From NCBI RefSeq assembly GCF_905475395.1, contig NC_058339.1:75854520-75918519 (forward strand): a DNA stretch of 64,000 bases. Direction: 5' to 3'. The stretch is from Chrysoperla carnea (lineage: Eukaryota > Arthropoda > Insecta > Neuroptera > Chrysopidae). A program made the translations under genes and the position numbers. The notes under the pieces are model-generated. The model searched no databases. It was not told where the DNA came from and saw nothing but the letters and a program-made list of their open reading frames with translations. The first letter of the stretch is position 1; each line of letters starts with the position of its first letter. Below, piece by piece: positions 46,571 to 58,625 of this stretch.

Positions 46571-47244
46571 TTTTTTCTGTAAGTCAAATTAACAAAAAGG
46601 CTGAAAAGTTCGAAAAATTTCATTACCTACCTACATCGCAACCCTCCGGAAAATCGAAAATATTTTTCGAAGTTTTCTGTGAATTTGGCTTTATTTCGAG
46701 TCGATTGGTGAAAATTAAGTCAAAAATTTTTACGGGATGTAGTTGCGTAAGCTTCAAACTACAAATAAAAATTTAATACGTATTAAAAATATTATTTTTT
46801 CATACACTTTTTGAGAAGTAAAAATCGCGCTTTTTCAAATTTGACAAATATTTTATTCGAAAACTGGAAGGTTAAAAGAAAAATGTCTAAGAACATTTTT
46901 TGTTAATTTTGACCCCAATTAAACAATTTACTAAGCGATTCGGCCAATTTTATTTATTTGTTTAAAAAAAATTAGTTTAAACAATATCCTATCGGATTAC
47001 CCACCGGCAACCTGCACTGTTACATTCAGGAGCATTTTTTAGATCGGATCCTGCAAAAATTTTCCATCAGAAAATTACGCATGCTCTTTGACGAATTTTG
47101 CCGGGTCCAACTTCATTTTTGTATTTTTCCATTCAAAACCCAAAATGCCTATTAAATTACCATCAAAACCTACTATACTTCATTCTTGTAGTTTTGCTGA
47201 TGTTTTTCATTCTAACAGATGCACTAATAAGTGAGAAGTCTGTG
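46571..47244. other. Intergenic DNA, no gene seen
   Basis: Nothing recognisable. The frames at 46483-46776 and 47098-47325 are respectively repeat-derived and foldback-derived. Confidence 0.4.
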
Positions 47245-47785
47245 ACAGAAAAACTGCACTTACACGGATTTCGAAATTTCGCATATGAATCAATGCTATT
47301 TAACGATAGGTACAATATGCATTAGTCTAGGTGTGCCAGCGTTTATCCTGGCAGAAATATTTTTATATTTTTAATAATTAGAAGTATTTTGCACTTTCAT
47401 GGAAATTAATTTGTAAAAGACCAATTTAATGCAAATTTTATTTATTTTCAGTAAAATTTGGTGTCATAGCTCTTATCGTGGCAGAAAGGCCTGTCACATC
47501 GATTATTAATATATGAAGCCAATAAAATTTTACTCTAAGCTCGGAATTTCTTTTTTTTATTTTTTTATTTGTTCGTTTTGAGTTCTACTTTGGAAATATC
47601 TCGGTGTGACAGCTCAAAACTTGACCGAAATATCTGTCACACAAAAAAAATAAAAAAATCCTGGCAAAAAATATTTCTCCCAGGATAAACGCTAGCACAC
47701 CTAGTACATATTGTACCTATCGTTAAAGAGTATTCATATTCATATGCGAAATTTTGAAATTCGTGTATGTGCAGTTTTACTGTCC
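47245..47785. repeat. Foldback element just upstream of the large disordered-protein gene
   Basis: Arm 1 (about 47247-47370) has AAAACTGCACTTACACGGAT, TTCGCATATGAATC, TAACGATAGGTACAATATGC and TCTAGGTGTGCCAGCGTTTA; arm 2 (about 47660-47782) is the complement. It ends about 65 bp before the acceptor of the first coding exon at 47850. Confidence 0.85.
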
Positions 47786-47861
47786 CGGACTCCAGGGCTA
47801 TACCTAACATAAATAATTTTCTCCTTTCTAATTTTTTTCTGTTTTGCAGAATTTACACAAA

Positions 47862-50808
47862 ATGTCTGTAAATTACATCAATGCAGAATTCATAAAATCT
47901 TTCGTAAATAATTGTAACAACAATAATTGTTATTGCAATAATATGATTCGATTACGTGCTGGATCTGACCGTTTAGTTGCTGTTGAAAAATCAAAACCAA
48001 TACCATTTCGTGCGTTAAATACACGACGTGCAAATGCAATGCGTTACATTTTATTAGATTATATTAAAGAAAAGCCAACACGTGATATGCGTGGTTTATA
48101 TGTGATTCTATCGAAAGATAAACGAAAGGCAATGGAGAATATTGCTGCGGATGCATTATTTCGAAAAAAAGATGCATATCCACCAGAAGAACGATTTTAT
48201 CCGTTGCATGTAAAACCAACAGGTATGAAGTAATTTTTTTAAGAACCCTAACACACTTTTACACAGTTAGTACAGTTAGAGATGTTACAAATAAAGGAAA
48301 ATGATAGAAACTTATACGTACACGTTATACATGTGTAATAGTTTTCGATTATTTGACAAACACTTAACATTTACGTCATTCAAGTTGCCTATTTACTAAT
48401 TTTTTTAAGTGAATTTTAACATTGATCGTTTCATTGAATTAAAAAATTATAGTTTATTAACAAATAGAAACATTTGCATCACTGACTCATGCCTTTTTTT
48501 TTAATTAATACTGGCTTCAGCCAATTTGCTATATAGCAATTACCCAAAGAAAAAATACAATTATATTACAATAAATAATAAATAGATCAACAAAAAAATT
48601 AACATTCAGGAAAAAAAGTTCAATTTAGAAATTTAAAAAAAAAAATTAAATTGTTTTCTGGTTTGCAAAAATAAAAAGATGAATCTCAAACAGAAAAAAA
48701 ATGATATAAATTGTAATTAAATAAAAAAAATTTCAGTTAAAAAAAGAGTAGTGAAAAAAAAGTAAATGAAACATACTTTTCTATTTTACGAACACAAGGA
48801 CACATATGGAATTAGTTAGGAAGTGCGTCGTCAGAACCGATCGAGACTTTATACAGAGGAAATATCACGAAAAAAAACATAGGTTGGGGACCGCGGGAGG
48901 GCTAACAGTAGAGTGGGCTACGCACAAATTTTTTAATATAAACCAAAAAAATAGATAAGAAGGAGGGGAGGTTGTATTTAAATTTGAACTTTGGACTTGT
49001 TGAGGAAGTTGCAAATTGCAGAGAAGATTTCAAGCTTATTTAAAGATAGGAGATGGGGAATATAATACAGACCAAAACTCGTGCCTTACTAATGATATTT
49101 AACACCTAAGAAACACATTCTATTAGGTTTTAGCAAAATAACAGCGGTTTCTTTCATTTTCCTTTTAATAACCGCTGTTTGTAAAAAAATAAAAATTAGA
49201 GAAATTAAGACAGACCCTGGATTTTTTACGAATTTAGCTAGACACCAAATTTTTACATTGATTTCAGTCCTGAAAACGACTGCATTTTTTTTGCATATTT
49301 CAAACTGATTGGAGTACTTTTAGTTTTTTTGATAATAATAAGTTATTTATATTTATTTTAATTTATACCTTGATCTGGAAACCGGATACACACCTCGAAA
49401 ACTGAAATCTAAAAACTAAGAGATGCCAATTCCCTTTTCGAGCTGTGATCTGACTCGTGACGCAACATATATTTACTTTTTATATTTTAGATGATACGTA
49501 TTATATACCTGAAAAGAAGATCGATCAAATGGCATATGTTGTAAATAAATTTCGAAAAAAATCAAACGAGTCAATTATCAGTGATGTAACATGGGAAGAA
49601 TCTGAAACAAATCTACAAGAATCTGATGAAATTGTTGATTTAAAAACATACAAAATATGTGAAAATATTGCAAAAGCTGATCATTTAGTGGATCTTTTAG
49701 AACAATACACATTTGTGGACAAAGAAGATTATGTACCACCAAAATTCAAACAAATGAATGAGTCAATGGGGAAACCATATCGATCAATTTATGAAAGTAC
49801 TACTCCCACCACTACAACATTTGAATCATCGAATCGTATTCCGGGTAATTAGGAATATTTGGATTTTTTAATTGTATCAAAATGTAAAAAATGTCGATTG
49901 CCTGAAGACTTCCGTTATTGCAGCCGATCGAAGTTTCCCACAATTTTTTTTTCATTCCTTATTCACTTAACCCAAAATTCGATTCAAAACATACCACACA
50001 CACAAAAATTTGTTCCAAATTCTCCTTCTTTTTTATACATATCTCTAATCTAGCCTTATAAAAAAACACAATTTTTATGCCTCCCTGGTGGAAAAAATAT
50101 TTGAAGAAAGAATAAGTCTTAGAAACTCTTAAAAGTCTTGAGGTAGTTCGGCTGTTTGAGCAAGTACGATTAATGTGCATTTTTCAAGTTTTTTTGCGGT
50201 AAATGACAGTTCAAAGTCACTTGATCACAATAAACAAAGTTTTGAGGTCTCTTGCGGGGCAAAATTTTGAATTATTTCTTTTTAAAATTTTTAACACAGT
50301 ACCTTATGGAAGAACTGACAATAATGTTGTACAAAAATTAATCGATGGTTGAGCTTCAAAAAAGTTTTCATCATTTATAAAGTTTTCAATTTATCACAGA
50401 TTTTATTTATGTAAATAAAACATTACCTTACGACGCTTTCCAAAAAGAAAACATTGGTTTATGACGCTTTTACGATATTTTAAGAGCATTTTATTACAAT
50501 TACGTCATGCAAATTGCCTAATTTACGATACATATTATTACATTTACGTCATACAAATTGCCTAGTTGCCTAGTTACGTGACGATCGAACCACTTTAAGA
50601 ACTCTGAAAAACTCTTCGGAATTATGAATAACTCTGAATTTCTCAACGTTTTTGGACTGTCTAATTCAGAGTTATGAAGACTTATTCAGTCAGAATTAGA
50701 CAGTCCAAAAACGTTGAGAAATTCAGAGTTATTCAGAGTTTCTAAGACTAGTGTAGACTTTTTCTTCCTTCAAATATTTTTTCCACCAGGGCATGTTCGG
50801 AATCTTAG

Positions 50809-50840
<32 letters not shown>

Positions 50841-53800
50841 CTATCTAAAATTCTTAAGACAGAGAGAAAGCTTTTATTGGCTGTTTAATATTTTGGAACT
50901 CATAGTTCGGGTATGTAAATGAACACGATTTTTCTAATATTTGGGTCAAAATAACTACAAAAGATTTTCATGAAGATCAGAACCAAACAAAAATTCCGTA
51001 ATATTTCTAAGCCTCGGCTTCAAGCGGTAGAGGATGATAACCATTCGAATGGCTTGGAGATTATCCTAATTAGAAAATAGACCATTTCCCTCTGAGATAT
51101 AGCTCTGTGAAATTTCGCATACATTTTAATTTTTTTCAAAGGGAAAATTTTTTTAAATATCTTTTGTATTTTTGCCAAGAAAAATCGAAATAAAAATCTG
51201 TTTTTGTAATTTATTTAGGGGCAAATGCCTTTTTTGAAGAGCACTGTGAATGTGCGTCAAAAACAAGATTAGGCCATCCAAAATCAATTAGCGCAACGAT
51301 TATACCACAAGATGAGCCATGTTCATGCAAAAGTTCAATTTCCGATTTAGTTGACAAAAAGGGAGAAATATTTTCTACAGTAGCTACATCACAACAAGAT
51401 CTACCTCGAGAATCCAAAGTTAACGAATATCAACCAAACAAAAGAATTGCGTCGCGAGGCAGCTGCGGTACAAATCGTGAATTTGATAAAGAAATACCAC
51501 TTATTAATCTCAGTCAACCGCAAGACATAATAATTAACAAACAAAATTCAAAAGGCTGTATTGCTTTATGCGTAGCAAAAAATAATAATAATAAGGTGCT
51601 TGTTACCCCTGATCCATCTCAAGTAGGATTAAGTAGCAAACAAACTTTAAAATGCTTTGAAGAGCAAGCCTTGGCTAATATGACTCAACAAGGGTTCAAT
51701 AATAAGACATCGAACAAACTAACCTCAGAAACTTCAAAATGCTTTGTTCCAATTCAAGAATCAGAAAAGAAAATAGCAATTAATCAATCTAAACAAAAAC
51801 TAACTAAAAAACAAACTTCAAATTGTCGCGTTTCATCTCGAGATTCGAATAAAGAAGAACAAAATCAACAAAAGCAAATTAAGAAGCAAAGAAGTTCATC
51901 ATGTTGCCTACCAATTCGAGAATCACAACAAGAAATTCCATTCAAGATGACAATTAGTCCAAAGCAATCACAATCACAACCAAAGAATACTTCATACTGT
52001 GATCCAATTTTAAATGAAATACAAGAAACTAAAAGCTATCTAGAAACAAATCAAGATAGATCTTCTAAGAATGGAATTATAAAACGAGAATCACTTAATC
52101 CACAAAATTCAAAAAGTTCAATTAAAAGTACTGTATCTGAAAAGAATCGAGATAATATCATAGATCAATCTCTGCAACATCGAATTCGAAAGCGAGAGTT
52201 ATGTGATCAAGCAAGTTCATCAGAAAGTGGTCCGGGATCCGGAATCTTATCTAAGTACCAACAACAAATGTATAATGTGACAGAAATTAAAATGAAACGA
52301 ATCCCGCCATTATCGTTATCAAATGCCCCATTAAAGTTGATGAAAGAAAATTTCCCGTTAGAGAAAAAAAGTTCAGAAACAGTCGATTTATTAAAATTGT
52401 ATTCGCAACCAAAAATACCCATCGATGAATTTCTAAATACAACATTACAACGTTTAAAGAAACATCAAATAGAACAACAAAATTTGGAAAACTTATCTGA
52501 TATACCAACCGATGTTCCAAAATACAGAAAAGATCCTCATAAAAAAGAAACATTAGAAAAGTTACCGAGCACATCAATAGATTCACTCAAACTTAGAAAT
52601 ATTTCATCATCGAAACGTAAATGTCCAAAATTAAAGTCTCTTATCAGTGATAAATCAGAATTAAGCAGAGACACATCATCGAAGCATGAATTAAAAATAC
52701 CTACCGATTTTTCAAATCCCACAAAATATAATTGGTCTAAGCCGAAACGTCACATACCAATATATCGTCAACGTGATAAATCTAAATTAAGCGAAGACAC
52801 ATCTGATCAATCTCAAGAAGAAATAGTAGTTAAACGACAGAAGTATTCAATTCATTTTCCAAGACATAGAAAACGAAAATCTTCTAGACACAAACGTCCA
52901 AAATCAACGTCTCATCTCAGAGATGAATCTGAAGTAAGATTGAATACATCTGAGCAATCAAAACATGAAATATCTAAAAAATTATCTACTTCGCCCACTG
53001 TATATTCAGCTCACAGAAAACGTACATCTTCTAGACACAAACGTCAAAAATCAATGTCTCCTGTCCGACACAAATCTGAATTAAGCGTGAATACATCTGA
53101 ACAATCTAAACATGAAATATTCAAAAAATTACCAAATATACCAACTAAATTGTCAAAACAGAAAAAACGTGAAATGTCTAGAGAAAATAGCCAAAAATCA
53201 GTGTCTAGTGTCCAAGATAATCCAGAATTTTTCGTGGCCGCATCTGTGGAATCAAAACAAAAATTACCAAATTCACCAAATGACTTGTCACCACATACAA
53301 AAAATACATCATCTAAACACAAACGTGCAAAATCTACACCGCATCAGAGGGAAAAAACTGAGGACAGATACAAACGACAAAAATCACTATCTCCCGATAA
53401 AACTCAATTAATCGAAGACACAACATCACAATCGAAACAAAAAATATTAGAAAACCTCCCAAATATAATAAGTGATTTTCAAAATTTCAAAGAACAAAAA
53501 CTGTCTAGACATAAACGACAAAAATCTGTGTCGCCTTCCCATGATAAATCAGACACATGGATCAACCAATCTAAACGATCAAAATCAGATATTTTAGAAA
53601 AACCGACCGATATGCCCAAGCATAGAAAAAAGTCTAGACATCGAAAACACCAAAAATCAGTATCTCGTTACAGTGATGATTCAGAATTAATACTGGAAAC
53701 AACTAACCAATCAAAGCAAAACACATCAGAAACATTACTTGTTGCATCAAAAGATAGATCGAATCAAAGAAGACATAAATTGAGACACAACCGACAAAAA

Positions 53801-56800
53801 TCTGAAATAATAGATAGATCGTCTGATGCATCAACTGATTTATCGATGGAAAAACGAAACAAAACTAGACACAAACATCGAAAATCAATATCTCCCAATA
53901 ATAAACCTGAAAGTTGTGTATTTAATGAATCCAAAACAACAAAAGAATTGCCTGATGTATCACATGAAAGTTCTAGACTCAACGACCAAACAATGTTTCC
54001 TTTGACTGATCAACCTAAAATAAACCCTTCGATATTGTCTGATGTATCAAGTGAAACATCAAGACTCGAAAACCAAACAACAATTGCTTACACTGATCAA
54101 ACTAATATTAATCCTTTCATATCGCCCTTACGACATCAAATAACTCAACCATTAGATTCTAGATCACAAAAGGGCACATTCGAATTATTACCTGAATCGA
54201 GAAATAATTTATCAAAACTATCACGAGATAAACCATCAAAAACCCGGAAATTTTTACACAAAACATTAGAAAAACTATCTGGGACACGCAGTAAAGGTTC
54301 AAATTCTAAGTATCAAGGTCAAGTGATTTCTTCGACAAACAAACCCGAAACCAATTTGGAAGCACCAAAACACTCGCAACAATTAGTATCTGCAGAACCT
54401 AGTGTTTTGTCAAAACCTAAATATTTTATGGATGATTCAAATCCTTCAACTAGAAAATCAGAAGTACATATTAACACATCATTAAATTCGGAACATTATG
54501 TGACTTTTGAATCGAATGAGTTACCGAACACGAATCAACATGGGCGTATATCAATTGCTACTTCTAATAAATCTCAAGTGCTTATTGATGATGACACATC
54601 CAAACAGTCGAAGGCTAACATCTACAAAGATTTGTCAAAATCCAAGCATCGTAGGCATAAATCCAAAGTTGATAAAAATCATTTAAACCAATCAGTGCCT
54701 GATTCACCGATAATAGATTTATTAAAATCTAGACGACATAGAATAAAGTCAAATTCTCCTACTGTGACTTGTGATTTATCAAAATCAAGTGAATATCTTG
54801 AAACTTCAAAACAATTCCAACACTTACTACCCAATACGCCTGGTGACTTAGCAACACCAAAGCAATCACAAAATTTGATCTTCAATACCCCCAGTGATTT
54901 ATCAAAAATAAGACCAAATGTAGGTAGTTCAGACTTACTTGAATCATTTAGATTGCATCAATCTAAATTAACTTCCTCCACTAATTTATTCAAGGTATCA
55001 TCACGTCATTCAAAACTTGAAATAGATAAACCACTCATTACAAATCGTAATATTTGTCAATCCCCTAACAGACCTGAATCAACCATGAAACAATCAAAAG
55101 ATTCGAAATATGAAATAGATAAATTGTTCACAGAACCTCTGTCTAAATCATCCAAACGTAAATCGTCTAGACATAAACATCAATCAGTTACGTCTTCTAA
55201 TAATTTCGGAATTCGTACAGAATCAACAAAACTTCCTGTCGAGTCTAAGGAACGTTATACAATATCCGGTAATAAATCTGTTACGCACACTTCTAGACCA
55301 TCGACTTGCAATCAAGATAGAACTGAATTACTGCTTAAAGCAACTAAAGATAAATTGATAAAACAACAGAGTACAACAATTTTAAATGATTTACAAGGAT
55401 CTCTACTTGATGAAACATCAAGAAAAACCAAACATAGAGGTAAAAAGCAAGAAAATCGATTGCAAAATAACCAAGTAATCATTGAGCCCCAACCGAGTGA
55501 AATTTATACTATGTCGGCAAATTCTATCACTTCAAAAGATCAAACTTTCAAGCTTATGAAACCTTCAACAAGTGTCTTCACACCTGCAAGTGCTATGGCA
55601 CCAGAAATTAGCCTGATGACAACAGGAAGTCTTAAAAAACCGGAAAATACTACAACTCCAGTAAGTATTATGTCATCAACGAGAGTGAGGACACCAGTAA
55701 GTGCTGTCACTCCAGCAAATTCTGTCACGCCAGCTAATATTATGACACCGGCAAGTTTCATGACACCAACAAGTTATATGACACCTGCAAGTAATACAAC
55801 ACCAGTAAATACAATGACACCTTCAAGTTTTATGACCCCAACAAGTGCAATGACACCTAATAGTTCTACAACACCAGTAAATACAATGACCTCTCCAAGT
55901 TCCATGACCCCAACAAGTGCTTTGACACCATCAAGTTTTATGACATCAGCAAGTATAACACCAGCAAGTCGCATGACTCCATTAAGTTATATAACTCCTA
56001 CAAGTGCTATGACATCAACAAGTGGAATGATACCAGAAAGTAGTATAACGCCAGAAGATCACACAACTTCAACAAGTCGTATAACATCATCAAGTCGTGT
56101 GTCCCCATCAAGTCACATATCATCGCCAAACTGTTTCACATCTGCAAGTCGTTTAACATCCGAAAGTAATTCTACACCAGCCACTAGCATGATGCCTTCA
56201 ATAGATGCTACTCCAGAAGAAAAAATATATCATGCTTACAATTTGGTAGGGATTGAACAAGGTACGCCGTTTAAATCCAACTTGGAAAAAATTTATGAAG
56301 ATATGATTGAAGTATCACCCATTAAACATAAAAAATCCAAATCAATTACTGGCATTTTAAAAAATAAAAAAACAGAACCTGATACGGTAGAAAATGTTGA
56401 TAACATTCAAAAAAAAGAAGCATCTAGAAGTCATCATTCAAAGTCATCAAAATCTGTTTCTCCAACATCAAAACACAAACATCAAGACCGTCATAGAACA
56501 CGATCAAAAAGTCCTAAAGATCGAGAAAATCGTAAGCATACAAACATAAATAAAAAAGATCAAATAGTAGATTCAAAAAAACGTTCAAAAAATCCCAAAG
56601 ATCACGTAAATCGAAAGGATACAAACATAATTAAAATGGATCAAACTATTGACCATAGAACACGTTCTAAAAGCCCCAAAGATCGCGCAAAACGTAGGCA
56701 TTCTGACATAATTAAAAAGGATCAAACAGTTGACTTAAATTTAGTTAAACAAAAATTGGAAAACAAAAGTTTGAATTCTGTTACTGGCGATAAAATACTT

Positions 56801-57328
56801 GATTTACCCAAATATTCAAAGGAATATCTTGAAAAAAAAATATCATCAAAAACTAAGAATTCATTACAGGGACAAAATGAAAATAAAACTCAGATTGTAA
56901 CAAGCCAACAATTCTTTATGAAACCAACGGAAGACTCTCTTTCTTCTTCTGTTGATGAAAAAAGCACCATAAACGTGTTAGATTGTGTGCGAAAGATAAA
57001 ACAACATATAGGCGATGATAATAACTCTAAAGATAAAAAAAATTCCGGTTATGAACCTATAAATTTTTCCTCTTTACAACAGGATAAAAACAACACTAAA
57101 ATTATAACGGAAAAGACAAAAGAGGGAGATACTTCAAATCAATTTTTCTTACATAAAATAGTAGAAGCTGGTGCAAATACAAAAATATTTAATTCCTTAT
57201 TTAAGAGAAAGTCAAAAGAAAGTACCCACAAACAAGATAGTAAAAGCTCAATTAGTAAGGCCTCAGGATCATCAATAATTCAATTATTGAAAAAACATTC
57301 AAAAATCTCGAAAAAGAAAAAAAATTAA
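47862..57328 (+). CDS. Large, mostly disordered Ser/Lys/Thr-rich repeat protein (~2,274 aa, three exons)
   Basis: Exons 47862-48222, 49491-49844 and 51219-57328 join in phase 1 at both introns (donors AG/GTATGA and GG/GTAATT; acceptors TATATTTTAG and TTTATTTAG); 6,825 nt in all. An acceptor (TTTTGCAG, ending 47849) lies 12 nt before the ATG, so an untranslated or short coding upstream exon is likely. Residues 1-240 look ordered: a Cys/Asn-rich start, a basic segment (RALNTRRANAMRYILLDYI), then an acidic segment. I recognise no domain. Exon 3 starts with a few cysteines and then becomes low-complexity. About ten degenerate ~45-residue repeats around RHKRQKSxSP and KSEL...TSxQSK cover residues ~700-1130. 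A Met-Thr-Pro-x-Ser tract covers ~1700-1900, three ~28-residue RSKSPKDR repeats ~1995-2080, and a lysine-rich tail ends KKHSKISKKKKN. RS/KSxSP motifs are typical of phosphorylated nuclear proteins, so nuclear or chromatin/RNA-linked roles are possible; this is inference. Confidence 0.85.
48223..49490 (+). other. Intron 1 of the large disordered-protein gene
   Basis: 1,268 bp, donor GTATGA, acceptor TATATTTTAG. Oligo-A rich (48,540-48,770); no repeat ends or nested gene recognised. Confidence 0.75.
50079..50796. repeat. Nested foldbacks in intron 2 (49845-51218)
   Basis: Outer arms: CCTGGTGGAAAAAATATTTG at about 50084 against CAAATATTTTTTCCACCAGG ending near 50790, with CTTAGAAACTCT / AGAGTTTCTAAG. 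Inner arms: 50622-50668 and 50693-50740, about 47 bp and almost perfect (ATTTCTCAACGTTTTTGGAC, CTGTCTAATTC). A 26-base A run follows at 50815-50840. The intron is otherwise featureless. Confidence 0.85.
50815..50840 (+). repeat. Homopolymer A run (26 bp)
   Basis: Uninterrupted adenines, longest homopolymer in the window, directly 3' of the outer foldback arm. May mark a retroposed end, or be simple slippage. Confidence 0.9.
52640..53900 (+). repeat. Degenerate coding repeats with RHKRQKSxSP core
   Basis: About ten units of ~45 codons within exon 3 of the large gene. A unit reads roughly S-R-H-K-R-Q-K-S-x-S-P, a KSEL segment, T-S-x-QSK, an I-x-x-x-LP segment and a basic linker. Units diverge strongly at DNA level, so the array is old and apparently kept at protein level. 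Confidence 0.75.
55560..56210 (+). repeat. Met-Thr-Pro-x-Ser coding micro-repeat
   Basis: Runs of 7-9-codon units such as MTPASFMTPTSYMTPAS, with variation at the first and fifth positions. Thr, Ser, Pro and Met make up nearly all of about 200 residues. The periodic composition gives the spurious minus-strand frames at 55540-55974. Confidence 0.8.
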
Positions 57329-57737
57329 TTGATTTTACAAAACATTTGAGGGTTAAAAAACCGTAAATGTTTTGTAAAAAGCTAATAATTACTTTTTCCT
57401 TAAAAATATGTTAATTAAAAATTATAAATTAATCTACCATAGATTAACATATTTAATGTTGATTTCCCCTTCCTGGTTTCAAAAAATACTGTAATGTGCT
57501 CTACGTACCTGAAATATTTGGAAACAATTGTTTTTTTAATTGAATTACGTCATATTCCATGGCTAAACTTTAAAATTCTTGTGGTGTAGATTTTTTTCAA
57601 ACTAGGATGGAAAAAAGGAAATTTACATAAGTATGATTGTTTTTATTGAGAATTTTCTTCTCTATAAAACATTTTAAGCTTGTGAAATATTAATATTTTG
57701 TTTTGTTTTTACTGTAATTGACATATTGATTAATGTG

Positions 57738-57743
57738 AATAAA
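57738..57743 (+). terminator. Likely poly(A) signal of the large disordered-protein gene
   Basis: AATAAA in GTGAATAAATCATTG, 410 nt after the stop at 57328. Confidence 0.5.
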
Positions 57744-58400
57744 TCATTGTTTAATTGTTTTTTCTTTTATTAGAGAAATAGTTTTCAGTAAAAATTTTGA
57801 GACTTTTGCAACTTTAAACTTGAATCAATTATAAATCAATGGGGCTTTTCATCATGTCTTAAGCGCAAGCGCAAACTTTGTTTTTTCGTACAGACAGTAA
57901 TAACTAATAAGTTACTATAGAAGACTATAATAGAAGATATTTGTTATTCATTTTATCACATTGGTTATTAATCAGTGTGTACGAAACAAAAGTGAATCGT
58001 AATTTTATAATGAAAAGCTCTATATAGACCTTTTTATCGATTTGCTTTTGTTTCGGACAGTTGTCAAAAAACTATTCAACCTAAGAAAGTTAAATGTATT
58101 TTATCTTTTTCAAGCAGCGCTTTTTGACAAGGAAAGAAGATATAAGATATGCCTTTACTTGATTGAAAACAGTCCGAAACAAAAAAGAATCATTTTGTAA
58201 ATGAAAAGCCCTATTGAACAACAACTATTGCCATTTTTAAATAGAAATAGTGCAGTCAAGGACAGGGCCAAAATTTAGTGGAGAACCCTAAAATTTTTCC
58301 GTATATAGTGGAGTAAACTCAAGTAAAATAATATGATTACGCAAAGCATATTATGAAAAAGTTTATTCTTGTATTATATTTGCACACAGCTGACAATCGT
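57744..58400. other. Intergenic DNA, no gene seen
   Basis: AT-rich. A CAGGGCCAAAATTTAGTGG at about 58262 may be a degraded end of the hAT-like fragment that follows. Confidence 0.4.
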
Positions 58401-58403
58401 TTA

Positions 58404-58625
58404 TTAATTCTGATTATCAAAATATATATCGCGGAGAATATCGCTTTCCAAACTGAGAAGCATGAGATTCGACAAACGTTCTTTCGTCATCGACCTTCGC
58501 AATTTGTTCTTTATAATCTTTAGTTTTGAAAATGATATTTCCCTACTGCAATTAGCTACCATCATCGATAAATAAATACGAAGTGCCACTTCTGAATTAC
58601 AAAAATATTTTGTATTTTAAATACA
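58404..58625 (-). mobile_element. hAT transposase C-terminal fragment
   Basis: The minus-strand frame reads VALRIYLSMMVANCSREIS, FSKLKIIKNKLRRSMTKERL and SNLMLLSLESDILRDI. This is the dimerisation domain of ZMYM-type hAT transposases (family pattern: xxERSFSKLKxIKxxLRxxM followed by ERLxxLxLLSIE). No upstream catalytic part is present, so it is a fossil. It may belong to the same family as the remnant at 10887-11420. Confidence 0.8.

Noticed and set aside
47098-47325. 75-codon frame with a hydrophobic stretch before the large gene
   Set aside because: Its second half is a foldback arm, and no donor joins it to the exon at 47850.
55540-55974. Two minus-strand frames rich in GV and TGV
   Set aside because: Antisense reading of the Met-Thr-Pro-x-Ser repeats.
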